This document shows, piece by piece, positions 11,833 through 23,693 of a stretch of DNA of 64,000 nt. The position numbers were made by a program, and so were the translations under genes. Source of the DNA: Leptobrachium leishanense (lineage: Eukaryota; Chordata; Amphibia; Anura; Megophryidae); assembly GCA_009667805.1 (NCBI GenBank), contig CM019064.1, positions 75,080,400 to 75,144,399 of the forward strand, in the 5' to 3' direction. A model generated the notes under the pieces. The model was not told the DNA's origin and searched no databases. It worked only from the letters and a program-made list of their open reading frames with translations. Within the stretch, counting starts at the first letter, position 1, and the number at the start of each line of letters is the position of its first letter.

Positions 11833-12446
11833 TAGGGCTGAAACAATTAATCAATAATGAGAATAGTTGTCAACTATTCTCATTATCGATTAATCAGCTG
11901 TCGATTAATCGATTTGTACACACCCTGTTTTCAGTTAAACGTTATAACCTTAGACTCTGATTCGGAGCTGATTGCAGAAGACGCGCTGCTGATTTACTCG
12001 GTATGATTTAGTTCTAGGGTTATGTCAGACATAACCAGTTTGTTTTTATTCAGTTTACAACTGTTGCAGCGCTGTAGCACAAACCCTGAGTTACAGCCAC
12101 TGGTTATGGGCACTGTAACGCTGGTGTTTTTTCCTTACTTGAAGCTGGAGTCCTGTGCTACCACCCTAACCTGCCTGCCAACCCCCTTTTGTCTTGAGCT
12201 GCCATTCTCTCCCTTTGATCCGGTCCCTTCCCACAATCAGGTCTAGTGTTTTGCCCAAACCCACTCCCTCTCGGGTCAAGTCCCTTGAACAAGCTCACTC
12301 CCATCTCCGGCCCCTCCTCCCACTCAGTTTGTTAATGAAATTATTGTTAAGGGACACTCTACACACTCTGACTCCTTTAGCTTATTAAAGTGGTCAGGCT
12401 GCGTGGATTGCCCTCACCTTCTCACCTGCTTTCATGCTGACTTTAT
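11833..12446 (+). mobile_element. hAT element with AATCGATTAATCG subterminal repeats, right end missing
   Basis: It starts TAGGGCTGAAACAATTAATC, followed by inverted subterminal blocks (AGTTGTCAACTATT, CATTATCGATTAATC) and the body shared with the element at 56931 (GAGCTGATTG-AGAAGA, GGTATGATTTAGTTCTA). It ends where an M1 copy starts at 12447. The right terminus is not visible. Confidence 0.75.
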
Positions 12447-12755
12447 CAGGGTTATTCAAAGAGAATCGAAAAGTCACCACACGTTCGGTGACTTTTCGTT
12501 CTCTTCAATTCGGTGCGATTCAGCAATCACATTTCGGCGACACTGCGGTGTATTCAGCAAGCACCACAGGGCCATCATAGTGCAGGAAAAAGCCGCCGCA
12601 AACCCGACGAAACACTCAACGCAAAACCCGGCGAAAGCACACGAAACTCGTAAAAACATCTGGATTAACCCCGCCGAACACGCCAGAGAAATCCGAGCAG
12701 TCGTCGATCACAGCGCAGAGCAGCCGCCGGAAAAAGCCGACACGCAACTTTTTTT
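12447..12755 (-). mobile_element. M1 copy C, partial
   Basis: It starts CAGGGTTATTCAAAGAGAAT and then GTCACC...GGTGACTTTTCG, the right end of M1 read in reverse. It continues with the CGCCGAAA/GCCGCCGG-rich interior as in the copy at 50180, and stops at a poly-T/A run near 12750. Confidence 0.8.
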
Positions 12756-13527
12756 TTAAGTTTGCTGCCTGGTCCCGCCCCCCTGCATCGTGTGACTCGC
12801 AGGGAGCATTACCAGGAAGCAACTCGCCGCGATCACACTGCAGGGGACATCCAGTGAGCGCAGGAGGAGGTGAGTATGCATCCAGCCCGAGTGTGGCTCG
12901 GGGTTACCGTTCGCGGTAGTGAAATTTAACCCCGAGTCACACTCGGGAATACCACCAGGGAGGTTAAATCACAGTGCTATGAATAGAATCACATTCTGCG
13001 TATTCATCTCTGATCTGATACAACAAAAAAGACAGAGAACCGGTGCTCGGCGCTCCCGCGTCCACGGTATAAAGGGAATCTCTTCCGTATTTTTCCACTG
13101 TATCTCTGATCTGATATCCGACAAATCCACTGCAAAAAAAAACCACTGAAAATTTCTAAAGAGATAGTACGTCAATCCAGGTGTATAATTGTAGCATTTC
13201 ATTCAATGCTATATTAAAGAGTAAACAACTTGGAAAACAATTGCTTGATGCATTTCATCCGCTTTTAGAATTTCACTAACTGCTGTGATGAACATATACT
13301 CTGCAGGAGTCCACAAACTTCAAAGCAATTACTTTCCATAAAATGTCATTGATGCTGAGCACAGTGATAAAAAATTTACTATATCTCAATGACTAAATTA
13401 TGTTGCTCTTAAAATAAAACCTCCTTCCACCTGAGGTTCACTTGCAATCTAATATGAGCTTGGAGGGAGTTCATATCTCACACATTCTGTACGGTAACCA
13501 TTGTTGGTGATATTATTATAACAGAAG
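12756..13527. other. No gene; short GC-rich inverted-repeat element at its start
   Basis: At about 12870-12950, GAGTGTGGCTCGGGGTTACC and GTTTAACCCCGAGTCACACTC-type sequences form a hairpin (CCCGAGTGTGGCTCGGGG / CCCCGAGTCACACTCGGG), probably another MITE. The rest is AT-rich and unrecognised. Confidence 0.5.
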
Positions 13528-13590
13528 GGGTTATTCAGAGAGAGCCGATCTGGCCCCGAAATGTCACCGAAACGAGAACAACATTTGGTT
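13528..13590. mobile_element. M1 terminal fragment
   Basis: GGGGTTATTCAGAGAGAGCC then CCGAAATGTCACCGAA matches the terminal structure of M1. Only about 60 bases remain. Confidence 0.55.
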
Positions 13591-13986
13591 AATATTACAC
13601 TGCCATTCATAACACAAAACAAGTCCCACTGTGTATATCTGCTTATATATTATTATTTTTTATATATTCAGTGAAAATAATTTGCTGAATGTTCTTCATT
13701 GGTCACTAGGAATTACTCAAAGACTTCTGTCTCTACCAAGTGCATGGGACAACTATGCCTGGACCTGCAGCAGAATTTTCTAATACGTGCTAAAAAGCGA
13801 CAGGGCTGTTTGCAAAAGTGAGAAACGTTAAATAAATTGTTTCCTCACATCCCGTCTAATAATGTTTCAATATGATTTAGGAATGCAAGTCTATAACAGC
13901 GCTGCCAAACAATAGATTTCCCGTCAGTCAGTATATAAATGATATTTAATGTTATCGGAAAACCTTTAGTGTCAATAAGGTACATA

Positions 13987-14975
13987 AGGGGCTATTCAGA
14001 AAGCCCCGATATATCACCGACATTTTGGTGCCTTCTCATTCCCCTCACTTCAGGGAATCAAAATCCCCAACTCTGCGGTGAATTCAGCATTCACTGCAGG
14101 GAAGTGCAGGGAAAATGTGCCGAACGGATCCGAAAAATTGCAGAAAATCCATCAATAGCCCGCCAAAACGATTCGTAAAACATTGGATCACTTTGAAACG
14201 CTGCCGCAAACCCGCCGAACGCATCTGCAAAAAGCTGATGATCTGCCAAACTAACAGGGTTATTCAGAGAGCGTGAAAAGCAGGTGAATGACTGGAGAAT
14301 GAAAAATTCTAGGTCAAAATAGCCAAACCAGAAAAATTCTCCCTTTCATCTCACTTTCCAAATCGGCTATTTTGACCTAGAATTTTTCATTCTCCAGTCA
14401 TTCTCCAGTCATTCTCCAGCTTTTCAAATCTCTGAATAACCCTGATAGTGTCATCCAGTCGCCGGAAAAAGCTGACAAGCCGACAAACAAGGTAAAAAAA
14501 AAAAAAAATGAAACTTTCAAAGTTTTAAATGCCGTTTGCAAAAAAACTACTGGACGAAAATGTCTGGAATTAACATATAAGGTCCTATGAATAATAATGA
14601 AAAGTTCTGTGTTACAGAAAAAAAAACCGCTATTTAAAAAAAAATTGGAAAAAAAAAGAATAAATAGATATTGAATAAAAACGGGAATTTTTTAACATTG
14701 AAGCCTATGGCATTCGCCTGATTAAACCTGCCGAATGAAACCACCAAAATTCAGGGCATTTCTCTGCCGTTCAGTGTCTCTAAATAGATTAACCATTGCT
14801 TCTCTATGGAGATTCCACTGCCGAACAGGCATTGTATTTCGCTGGCAATTCGCCAATATTTGGCAAATTGTCAGCTTCTTGAATAGCCGAATGGCCCCGA
14901 AATTGTACTATACGTGGAACTTCACTGTTCGGTGCAATTTCAGGGCCAATTCGGCTCTCTCTGAATTAGTGGCTT
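13987..14975 (-). mobile_element. M1 copy E, diverged, with a nested MITE
   Basis: The ends are GGGGCTATTCAGAAAGCCCC and GGCTCTCTCTGAATTAG. The interior matches M1 read in reverse: CAGGGAAAATGTGCCGAA, CAGTCGCCGGAAAAAGC, TTTGCAAAAAAACTACTGGAC, TTGAAGCCTATGGCATTC, CGCCAATATTTGGC. A 190-base MITE (14255-14444) interrupts it. The CTATTTAAAAAAAAATTGG site at about 14631 is the empty counterpart of the TTAA site used in the copy at 50180. Confidence 0.8.
14255..14444. mobile_element. 190-bp near-perfect palindromic MITE nested in M1
   Basis: The termini are CAGGGTTATTCAGAGAG and CTCTGAATAACCCTG. The arms share GACTGGAGAATGAAAAATTC, AGGTCAAAATAGCC and TTTTCCGATT-like blocks, so almost the whole element can fold back. 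The right arm has an extra AGTCATTCTCC duplication. It is related at its termini to M1 and in its body to 49722-49903. Confidence 0.88.
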
Positions 14976-16109
14976 TTAAATTAATTGGTGAAGTCTTTCA
15001 ATACCACGAGTTACTGGCAGAAGGTTTATGGGAAACCATTTGGTAGGGAATGGGGTTAAATTGCATTTTTTGTGACCTGTATTGCCCCAATAGGTTGTGT
15101 AATTTGTCTTAACCTTATACTGACTAATTTGTTTGCTATGCTGGGGAGGGGGGGTACAGCAGAATCTGGAGTGTCTAGTGAAGCTTCAAGCTGAAATGCA
15201 TCTGAGCTCCACACAATGCTAAAAAATAAATCGATTTTAGAAAGCGCCACTCTTAACATATTTAACCAGGTTGTTTTCAATTACCATTTTTTTTAAAAAA
15301 AATATACAATTTGAATTAGCAGTATCAGTCTGTTAATGTAATGTGAAAATATGCATTGATATATGTGGAGAATTAACCGTCTCCTGTCCGTCCTTTCTCT
15401 TATCTCGAAACCCTGTCTCGAGCTGATATTGACACCTTGGATTAAAATTTCGTCAACTTTGAGAGAGAAGTGATTTAGACATGACAAATTAAGACACGGA
15501 AGCCTTCTAGTCACTCAAAACACATCTCTATAGGTTTTTTATCTGGACACATTATTTATACATTTCTGCAAAAGAGGCTGAGTTACTCATCTCATGTTAT
15601 AATTGGTAGAGCGGGAGGTAGTGGCTACAAAACCCCCCCTAGCATACAGAGCACGTGATTTCGGGGAAATTGCAGAACATTTCTTCAAAAACGAAACTAA
15701 TCCTGCAGGATACAGAAACGAAACTCAATTCTAATTCTACAGTAAATAAAACTTAATAACAGGGATTCTGCATATATATATCCGATATTAAACTAAAAAA
15801 ATATATATATATAGATTGCTACTGATCAGTGCGAGGAGTTTAATGGTCTTGTTCCTCTCAATATAATTTCACATTAACATAGCCCTAGTGGCCGTATGAA
15901 ATCTAGTTTATGGTGAACTGGCAGATATTCTAAAACACTGGTAAATACAGTGAACACTGCAATGGCATGTACCACAATAAATTCTGAGAGATTTCTCACT
16001 TTTATGTTTTTAGATCAGCTTTTTTGTTTGTTAGTCTGTGGACTCTCTGTAAAGGATGTTTGTTTTCTATTAAACTTTCTTTTTGAGCAGAGATTTTACT
16101 ATTTACTAA
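14976..16109. other. No recognised gene; possible Penelope-derived remnant
   Basis: At about 15175-15215 the string AGTGAAGCTTCAAGCTGAAA then TGCATCTGAG resembles a decayed hammerhead core of the Penelope type (TGATGAAGC...GC-GAAA). The rest is AT-rich without recognised features. Confidence 0.4.
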
Positions 16110-16265
16110 TAACCTGATCAGCCACAACATTAAAAATAATTTATATTATTGTGTATGTCACCCTCATGCTGCCAAAACAGCACTGTCAAAGCATGGACTC
16201 CACAAGACGCCTGAACGTGTCCTATTTAATATGGCGTCAGGACATTAGCAGCAGATCCTTTAAAG

Positions 16266-16446
16266 CAGGGTTTCCCAAACCTGTCCTCAGGACCCTCCGC
16301 CTCGCCAGGTTTGCAGATATCTGAAGCACAGCACAGGTGATATGATTTGCTGCTCAGTGATTGCAGGATTCCGTCTGTATTTCCCCAAGGAGATCTGCAA
16401 AATCTGGCCTGATTGAGGGTCCCGAGGACAGGTTTGGGAAACACCG
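16266..16446. mobile_element. hAT-type palindromic MITE with 8-bp TSD
   Basis: The termini CAGGGTTTCCCAAACCTGTC and GACAGGTTTGGGAAACACCG are inverted. An exact duplication CTTTAAAG flanks the element (16258-16265, 16447-16454). It landed on the left TTAA junction of the element at 16449-18416. Confidence 0.92.
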
Positions 16447-16448
16447 CT

Positions 16449-18416
16449 TTAAAGGGACACTTTACTCATCCTGACCACTTTACAGTTATAAAAGTGGTCA
16501 GGATGTGAGGAGTGCCCCCTTCCCCCAAGCTCCACCGATCTGGTGAAAAAACGCTGTGTGAAGTGGAGGAGTTTCCAGCATCACCGGTGGCCAGGATTTT
16601 TGAATTTCCCAGCTGCCAGTAACCAGAACAGTCATTAGTGATGTCGGCACGCAGAGAGCATGCCAGCGTCAGCCTCTCTGAGACCAATTGCGGTATCTAG
16701 CAGTCTCAGAGAGGCAGCCGAAGGATGAAATCTGTACATGTGTACTGCCCTGATCCATTTCTCTGCACAGGCGGTACGGAACATGCATACGTAAAGTGGG
16801 CAGGGCTGGACTGGGACAAACAAAAATCAGCCCTGGACTTCATCCAGACCAGCCCACTTTTTATTATGCATATGTAGCGCTCACTCCCGGAGGAGCCGCT
16901 GAATTTAACCTCGGGTTAGTCTCACCGCACTAGGGAATAATTATACACCAGCACTGTTGTGGATTTTATAGATTATATACTTTACTGATCCCAATAAAGT
17001 GGCATATATAATGTAAACACGGTATATGAACGACAGTACTTTGTAATGCGTGAAAAACACGCAGCGGCAAAAAGGAAAGTTTAACCCCTCCGTTTCTGGA
17101 ATGTATGTCCCGCGAAAGTAATGTCTCAAAAAGGTGTGTGCGTGTGAACTCAGGTACCCAGGTACTATATTCAACTGGCCAGTGAATGGAATGAGCGAAT
17201 CTTCGACTAGTCACGTTGGGGCCCTGTAGATTTAAACAATAATGCAGCGTGCTTCATTAAACTTGAGACTGGGGCCTGGAAGGCCTCTCACCCATCCGTT
17301 AGACAATCTGTTCCGCTGCCCGATCAAAGATGTCTCTCCGCTGGATTACACTGGAACTCTGTGCCACCGGATCCGCTTCTCCTGCTTGTCTGATCTCCGC
17401 AACGAGGACTACGGCCTACCGCCTGCACTCCCAGTGGATCATCACGGTCTCCTTACTCGGGGTCCAAACCGGAACTCTGTCTCTGTGCAAAACCTCTCAG
17501 CGATCTCTAGATAGGTCTCCGCCAAGTCACTGTCTCTGATCCACAGCACCCGCTAGGCCACGCCTGCTTTCTGGCCTGGTCTCGATCCCTGACAGTCTCA
17601 CGTGCGTCTCTCCCTTTCGTCGCTCGGCTCACACTGGCTCTCCTTAGCACGAGGCTGCGGATGTCTTTCTCTCTCTCGCACCCACTTCCTGTCTCTCTCG
17701 CAAAGCACAATGGAATTTGTAGTTCCGTTTGTGTCCAGTATAGTTCATATCGCGCCTGTCTCCCTCTGGTGGCCAAACCAAGTAAATGCAGCAACATATC
17801 TTAAAACAGCGCTACACATACATGCACAAAAATAATATATAAACCAACCGGGTCGCTCAACCAATCGCTCTGCAGATATCGGAGTTGCTGTCCAGTGATT
17901 GGGTAAAGCAACGCAGCGGCACTGAGGTTGAGTGCGCACCATGTCTCAAGGTGAGGCATACGCGCACAGGTGACCCAAATATGAGACTGCGGCAGACTGC
18001 GGCTGTTTTACAGACAGTGAGGAAGTTCTCACCTCAACCATTAAGGGCAGTGCGAGCTGCACGGTGAACCAGCATTCGCACTGGCCCACTGAGACGTCGG
18101 CCCACCGGGAATCTCCTTGTAGTCCCTATGGCCAGTACATGACTGAAAGTGGGCAAGTCCCAGAGCGCTTTGCAATTTGTGGTCTCTATGCTACCCAAAC
18201 AGCGCAAGACCGCAAATTGCACAGAAAAGCCTCAGGGACCTCCAGGTTCAGGAATCCCTGAGCTAAAGAGGAGGAGCTACACCTAGTGAGGGAGAAAAGG
18301 GGAGTAAAAAAATCACCCAAAAAGAGAAAATAATTGGAGAGGCAAGCAGCAGCAGCAGCAGCAATTATTTAAGGGCAAAAAAGGGAACTAGTTTTTTTAA
18401 TAAAGTGTTACTTTAA
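16449..18416. mobile_element. TTAA-target element (piggyBac/Kolobok-like) inside the mariner-like element
   Basis: It is bounded by TTAA at 16449-16452 and 18413-18416. The inner ends are AGGGACACTTTACTC and (reverse complement of the right end) AGTAACACTTTATTAA. Similar AGGGACAC(T/G)CTAC termini appear at 12351 and 57426. It contains a GTGGTCAGGATG hairpin near the left end, the solo-LTR-like insertion at 16873-17816 and GGCCCAC-type repeat pieces. No intact transposase was found. Confidence 0.75.
16873..17816. mobile_element. Solo-LTR-like element with 4-bp TSD
   Basis: It begins TGTAGCGCT and ends AGCGCTACA, a 9-bp inverted terminus with TG...CA. CATA is duplicated at 16869-16872 and 17817-17820. 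It is 944 bases long with no coding frame and contains CAATAAAG near 16992. LTR identity is inferred from the termini and TSD only. Confidence 0.6.
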
Positions 18417-18667
18417 GTCCTGCAAGTTGTGAGGTGGGGCCTCCATGGATCAGATTTCTTGCTCCAGCACATCCCACAGTTGATCAATTAGATTGAGATC
18501 TGGGGAATTTGGAGGTCAATACAACACATGACAACACAAGTCTGCTTCCAACACATGACATTCAAGAACTGCTTCTTCACCTCGGTGACAGGTGCTATTG
18601 TAACCATATAAATCAATGTTATTCACTTCATCTGCCACTGATTTTAATGTTGTGGCTGATCAGTGTA

Positions 18668-19078
18668 TGTGTAATACACAATATATCTGTCGCATATCTT
18701 TAGTCTCGAGTATGCATGTTTGTGATACTGTTACTGCAAGCAGATATTTAATTTGCGCGGATGAGGTTGGATGCAGATGGCAAAATGTTTCTGGCGACTA
18801 ATGGGAACATTTCGCTTAACAGAGCAAGGCTTAAATAATGTATAATTTGTCTCTTAAGAAAGATGTACTTTAGCAGCCGGATCAGAAGAGGGCTGAATTT
18901 AAAACTATGGAGCTGCTGCACAGGGACAGCAGTAAAAATTATGTAGTGGAGAGATTAACAGAAGAGCGTATCTTAATTTTCATGGATTAAAAACCGAGAT
19001 GATTGGGTAGATTCCCAAAAAACTGTAACATACTGTGTTAAATAAATATACTGTATTACCATAATTATGTATATGCAT
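18668..19078. other. No recognised gene or repeat
   Basis: AT-rich sequence; nothing recognised. Confidence 0.5.
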
Positions 19079-19206
19079 TCAGCTATTAACATTAAGGAGG
19101 ATAAAATAACATGTACTTTGCAATGATTTATATTCTCTCTTGCAATTTGCGAAGTTGAGAATTTTATTCTCACGTATGTTATTGTCCTCCTTAATGTTAA
19201 TAATTA
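19079..19206. mobile_element. Short hairpin MITE
   Basis: TATTAACATTAAGGAGGATA (left) and the inverted TCCTCCTTAATGTTAATA (right), with ATAACAT/ATGTTAT continuing the stem, enclose about 65 bases. It is a 25-30-base stem typical of a small MITE. The TSD is not determined. Confidence 0.65.
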
Positions 19207-20545
19207 TAATCTTAAAAAAATATCAGTATAAATAATTCTAGCTTCATACAGTAATTTTAGAAGTCTCAAAATCAAATGACGAGTTGTAGGTAGTTTTTTA
19301 TGCTTGATGCATATATATCTGTCAGTATGATTTCAGTATGATGACCGTGCCTCTTTAAGAAAATTAGAAGCATCATTTTGAGAAACCTCTTGCTTTTCAC
19401 TTGGTAAAGCTTAGCATTTCACATTGATTTTCCTAGATTTGTGTCAGCTATCTCGTGCTACTTAAATTTCACCCGTCAGGATTTTCTTTTTGTAAATTCC
19501 TCAATTGTCTGGGTGAAGTCATTGTTTCCTGCACTCTCAATTTGTTTGGATAATATCGATAATCCATGAAGCCTTTCTTATCCCAAGCGGTTTTATGGAT
19601 AATACTTAGTTGTCTGGAGTTAAGAGTAGGGAGCATTCAGCATTCACATTTGCTTCGGGGACAATAGGAGGTGGCATGACCATTGAATGTGCAGGGCTTC
19701 ACGGAAACAAGATAACAATGTGTTATTATCGATAATCAGTTCCTCGAGCAAATCTTACACTCTATCTTACTTTGATATGTCTAGTTATACAAAATATAAA
19801 TTGTCCTTGGATGAAGGCAGAAAACCCCTTCATACATACCGTATAGTCAATTTAACTTATTATAGAACTAGAGAACCAAATATACAGGCACCCAGCAGCA
19901 TAGAAGGAAACCCTAATCTGAACACTGGTCCTTAGATGGCTGTCTCTAAACTAAGGGTGGGTGCTACTACTGCTGGTTGAAAAGCATTGAATAAAACAGT
20001 AGAAGAGAGGCAAATCTAGAGATGTAGTTAATTAACAAGAGCCAAAGTTAGAAACCAGAACGGATAGTCATACAAAGCCAGGGATCTGAACCAGAATGGA
20101 TAATCAAAGACAGAAGTCGTTACCAAAGAAAATCAAGGAGAACAAGGGTTAACACGAGAGTAGTCAGGAGTGAAGCCAGAAACATACACGGGATACTAGA
20201 TATCACAGACAAGAAACGCACAGATCAGGATAAACCAAAATAAACAAATGATGTAGGTCAAAGAGCTGGTATCAGGCGCTAGCACTAATTTCCATCGGCT
20301 CCAGTGAAAGGGAAGGCTGGTGTACCTTGAAATAGGTCCTCAATGGGAAAGCAGGAGAGAGAAAAAAAATTCTGTGTAGACTGTTATATCACAGACAAAA
20401 TAAATGAGTAAAGCAGATTCTACACAAATTTTTCAGTGCCAATTTTAAAAAAAACGGCACCAAACGACAGGCAATCGGTGGATTTAACGAGGGACACCGA
20501 TTCCCCTTCTTGAGATCCAGGTATCAGGAATCCAAATGAAAGAAG
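19207..20545. other. No gene; possible LTR-derived sequence
   Basis: About 19930-20420 is A/G-rich, with repeated ACCAGAA-GGATA-TCA and AGAACAAGG blocks similar in style to the solo LTRs at 45.6-46.3 and 61.6-62.4 kb. I could not fix termini. Confidence 0.35.
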
Positions 20546-20684
20546 ATGTCTTTCCCAGGATATTTTAGATTTATTCACCAAGAGACACTCAAGATGATAA
20601 AATCTATAATCAGTTTATTAAAACAAGTAATAAAAATACACCTCAAACGCATTTCGCTGGACGCACCTTCATCACCCACTGTAA
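20546..20684 (-). repeat. Penelope-type remnant with decayed hammerhead motif
   Basis: On the minus strand, GGGTGATGAAGGTGCGTCC is followed by AGCGAAATGCGTTTG. This resembles the hammerhead core order CTGATGA - stem II - GAAA, but with G in place of the first C of the core, so it is probably inactive. Confidence 0.5.
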
Positions 20685-21012
20685 CAGACCTTTTTATTAT
20701 TATTCATAGAATCTTATATGTAAATTCCAGGCATTTTCATTCAGTAGTTTTTTGCAAACAGCGTTTCAATTTTGACATTTTCAATCATATTATTTTTTTT
20801 TACCCCGTTCATCAGCTTGTCGGCTTTTTCTGGTGACTGGTCTGCGCTGTGATCGGCGGCTTTTTCCGACGTGTTCCGCGTGTTTCTGGCGGCAGTTCTG
20901 GCAGATTTTCGGTGCCTGTTTGGCAGGTTTGCAATGGGTTTTCCCTGCGCTCTGGGGACCCTGCGGTGAATGCTGAATTCACAGCAGGATGGGGAATTTA
21001 GATTCTCATTAG
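20685..21012 (+). mobile_element. M1 copy F, internal fragment
   Basis: It matches the interior of M1 (ATCTTATATGTAAATTCCAG, TTTTTTGCAAACAGCGTTTC, GTCGGCTTTTTCTGG, GACCCTGCGGTGAATGC). Both termini are missing. Confidence 0.75.
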
Positions 21013-21112
21013 AGGTGAGTATGGGATTTTTGGGGGGTTTTGAGCTGCAGATAACTAATTCTGCAGCTTTGGTATCTGTTACCTGCACCTCTGAGCTGGT
21101 GGTAACTTTTTC

Positions 21113-21340
21113 GTTAGGACCAAGTGATCCTAACGCTAGTTAATCTGAGCTTTCACTTTGCGCTCCCCATGTTAGGTATAGGGACCGTAAAGTACAGTAA
21201 TCTCGCGCTACGAATCACTAACGAGCGCTAACGGGTTTTTAACCAGTTAGTGATTCGAAGGCGATGTGGGCGCAGTGCTATGACCTCCTTTAAGCTAACG
21301 CTGACGCTAGTGTTAGCTTGAAGGAGGTGATAGAGCCCTT
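21113..21340. mobile_element. MITE-like sequence with two hairpins
   Basis: Two stems: CGAATCACTAACGAGCGC / TTAGTGATTCG around 21208-21259, and CCTCCTTTAAGCTAACGC / GTTAGCTTGAAGGAGG around 21282-21328. AGGGACC and AGAGCCC strings recall the ends of the GCGC-rich family M2. Boundaries uncertain. Confidence 0.5.
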
Positions 21341-21914
21341 TGTGTCTAATGTTTTCCAAGGTTATACAATTGTGCTCCATTCAAACAGTCCTAGCAACAT
21401 TACTGTAATTAACCAGTGTATTGAGTCATGTAAAATATCCAAGCACCTGACTTTTGTTCTGCTTCATATAAACTTTTTTTTTGCGCTCAGCGTTAAACGT
21501 TAACGCACGTAAATTAACGCTGGTATTACAATCCGAGCGCATTTTTTCATCCGTCAAAAATTGATGCGTGGAGAAAATACGCGCAAAAACGAGTGCGCAT
21601 TAACTCTGCGCGCAGAAATCGGTGGGCAGACTGTTTTTTAATGCGATTCAGCCAATCAGAGTTAAGAACCACAATTGTCTCCTGTTCCGTTTTTGCGTCT
21701 GTCAAAATCCACCTTGAGTATATATGCTGCAGCAATAATAAAAACACGCACAACCTCTCCATTTATTGTAGGGATGCACCGATACCACTTTTTTAAGACC
21801 GAGTACGAGTACAGATACTTTTGTTCAAGTACTCACCGATGCCGAGTACCGATACTTTTATTTTATGTCACGTGATGCTTTCCAATAAGAACAGACCTCA
21901 TATAAAGCCCCCAG

Positions 21915-23525
21915 GTCTCATAGATATGCCCCCTCCAGCTCATGGATAATGCCCCCCAGCTCATGGATAATGCCCCCCAGCTCATGGATATTGCCCCAGC
22001 TCATGGATTTTCCCCCCAGCTCATGGATATTGCCCCCAACTCATGGATATTGCCCCCAACTCATGGATTTGCCCCCCAGCTCATGGATTTTCCCCCCAGC
22101 TCATGGATTTGCCCCCCAGCTCATGGATATTGCCCCCAGCTCATGGATATGCCCCCCAGCTCATGGATTTGCCCCCCAGCTCATGGATATTGCCCCCAGC
22201 TCATGGATAATGCCCCCAGCTCATGGATAATGCCTCAGCTCCTGGATTTGCCCCCCAGCTCATGGATATTGCCCCCCAGCTCATTGATATATGCCCCAGC
22301 TCATGGATATTGCCCCCCAGCTCATGGATATTGCCCCAGCTCATGGATATGCCCCAGCTCATGGATTTGCCCCCCAGGTCATGGATATTGCCCCCCAGCT
22401 CATGGATATTGCCCCCCAGCTCATGGATATTGCCCCCAGCTCATGGATTTGCCCCCCAGCTCATTGATATATGCCCCAGCTCATGGATATTGCCCCCAGC
22501 TCATGGATTTGCCCCCCAGGTCATGGATATTGCCCCCAGCTCATGGATATTGCCCCCCAGCTTATGGATAATGCCCCCCAGCTCATGGATATTGCCCCCC
22601 AACTCATGGATATTGCCCTCCAGCTCATGGATATGCCCCCCAGCTCATGGATTTGCCCCCCAGCTCATGGATAATGCCCCAGCTCATGGATTTGCCCCCC
22701 AGCTCATGGATAATGCCCCCCAGCTCATGGATAATGCCCCCCAGCTCATGGATATTGCCCCCCAGCTCATGGATATTGCCCCCCAGCTCAATGGATATTG
22801 CCCCCCAGCTCATGGATATGCCCCCAGCTCATGGATTTGCCCCCCAGCTCATGGATATTGCCCCCCAGCTCATGGATAATGCCCCCAGCTCATGGATAAT
22901 GCCTCAGCTCCTGGATTTGCCCCCCAGCTCATGGATATTGCCCCCCAGCTCATTGATATATGCCCCAGCTCATGGATATTGCCCCCCAGCTCATGGATAT
23001 TGCCCCCAGCTCATGGATATGCCCCAGCTCATGGATTTGCCCCCCAGGTCATGGATATTGCCCCCCAGCTCATGGATATTGCCCCCCAGCTCATGGATAT
23101 TGCCCCCCAGCTCATTGATATATGCCCCAGCTCATGGATATTGCCCCCCAGCTCATGGATATTGCCCCCCAGTTCATGGATACTGCCCCCCAGCTCATGG
23201 ATATTGCCCCCCAGCTTATGGATAATGCCCCCCAGCTCATGGATATTGCCCCCCCAACTCATGGATATTGCCCTCCAGCTCATGGATATGCCCCCCCAGC
23301 TCATGGATTTGCCCCCCCAGCTCATGGATAATGCCCCAGCTCATGGATTTGCCCCCCAGCTCATGGATAATGCCCCCCAGCTCATGGATAATGCCCCCCA
23401 GCTCATGGATATTGCCCCCCAGCTCATGGATATTGCCCCCCAGCTCAATGGATATTGCCCCCCAGCTCATGGATATGCCCCCCAGCTCGTGGATATGGCC
23501 CCAGCTCGTGGATACTGCCCCCTCC
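21915..23525 (-). repeat. 18-21-bp minisatellite (unit CCCCAGCTCATGGATATTGC)
   Basis: About 80 units in the C-rich orientation on the plus strand, with GGATATT, GGATATG, GGATTTG and GGATAATG variants. A higher-order copy is visible: the rare string GCCTCAGCTCCTGGATTTG occurs at 22232 and 22901, 669 bases apart, with the same variant order around both. Confidence 0.95.
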
Positions 23526-23539
23526 CCCCTCCGCTCATA

Positions 23540-23693
23540 CTTACCTTCCTTTAGCGACGCCGGGAAAGTCTTCGCGCGCGCGCTCCTTGGAAGGTCCCCA
23601 GCCGCGACCACGTGGGACCATGTGATTGCGGCTGGGGTCCTTCCAACGAGCGCACGCGCGGAAACTTTCCCGGCGTCGCTCAGGAAGGTAAGT
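23540..23693. repeat. GC-rich palindrome with splice-donor-like ends (first, copy b)
   Basis: The arms read CTTACCTTCC...CGACGCCGGGAAAG and CTTTCCCGGCGTCG...GGAAGGTAAG, with a CCCCAGCCGCGA-CACGTGG centre. Each arm ends outwards in AAG|GTAAGTAT: on the plus strand at 23688 and on the minus strand at 23544. The minus-strand donor faces the minisatellite. A second such palindrome is at about 23780-23937. Confidence 0.85.

Larger units (their letters stand above)
16110..18667. mobile_element. mariner/Tc1-like non-autonomous element split by a TTAA element
   Basis: The ends are CTGATCAGCCACAACATTAA and TTTAATGTTGTGGCTGATCAG, a widespread vertebrate terminus, bounded by TA. The body continues from GACATTAGCAGCAGATCC (16241) to AAGTCCTGCAAGTTGTGAGG (18416) once the insertion at 16449-18416 is removed. 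The outer parts include CATGGACTCCACAAGAC and GAGATCTGGGGAATTTGGAG, which I remember from fish copies. There is no transposase frame. Confidence 0.8.
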
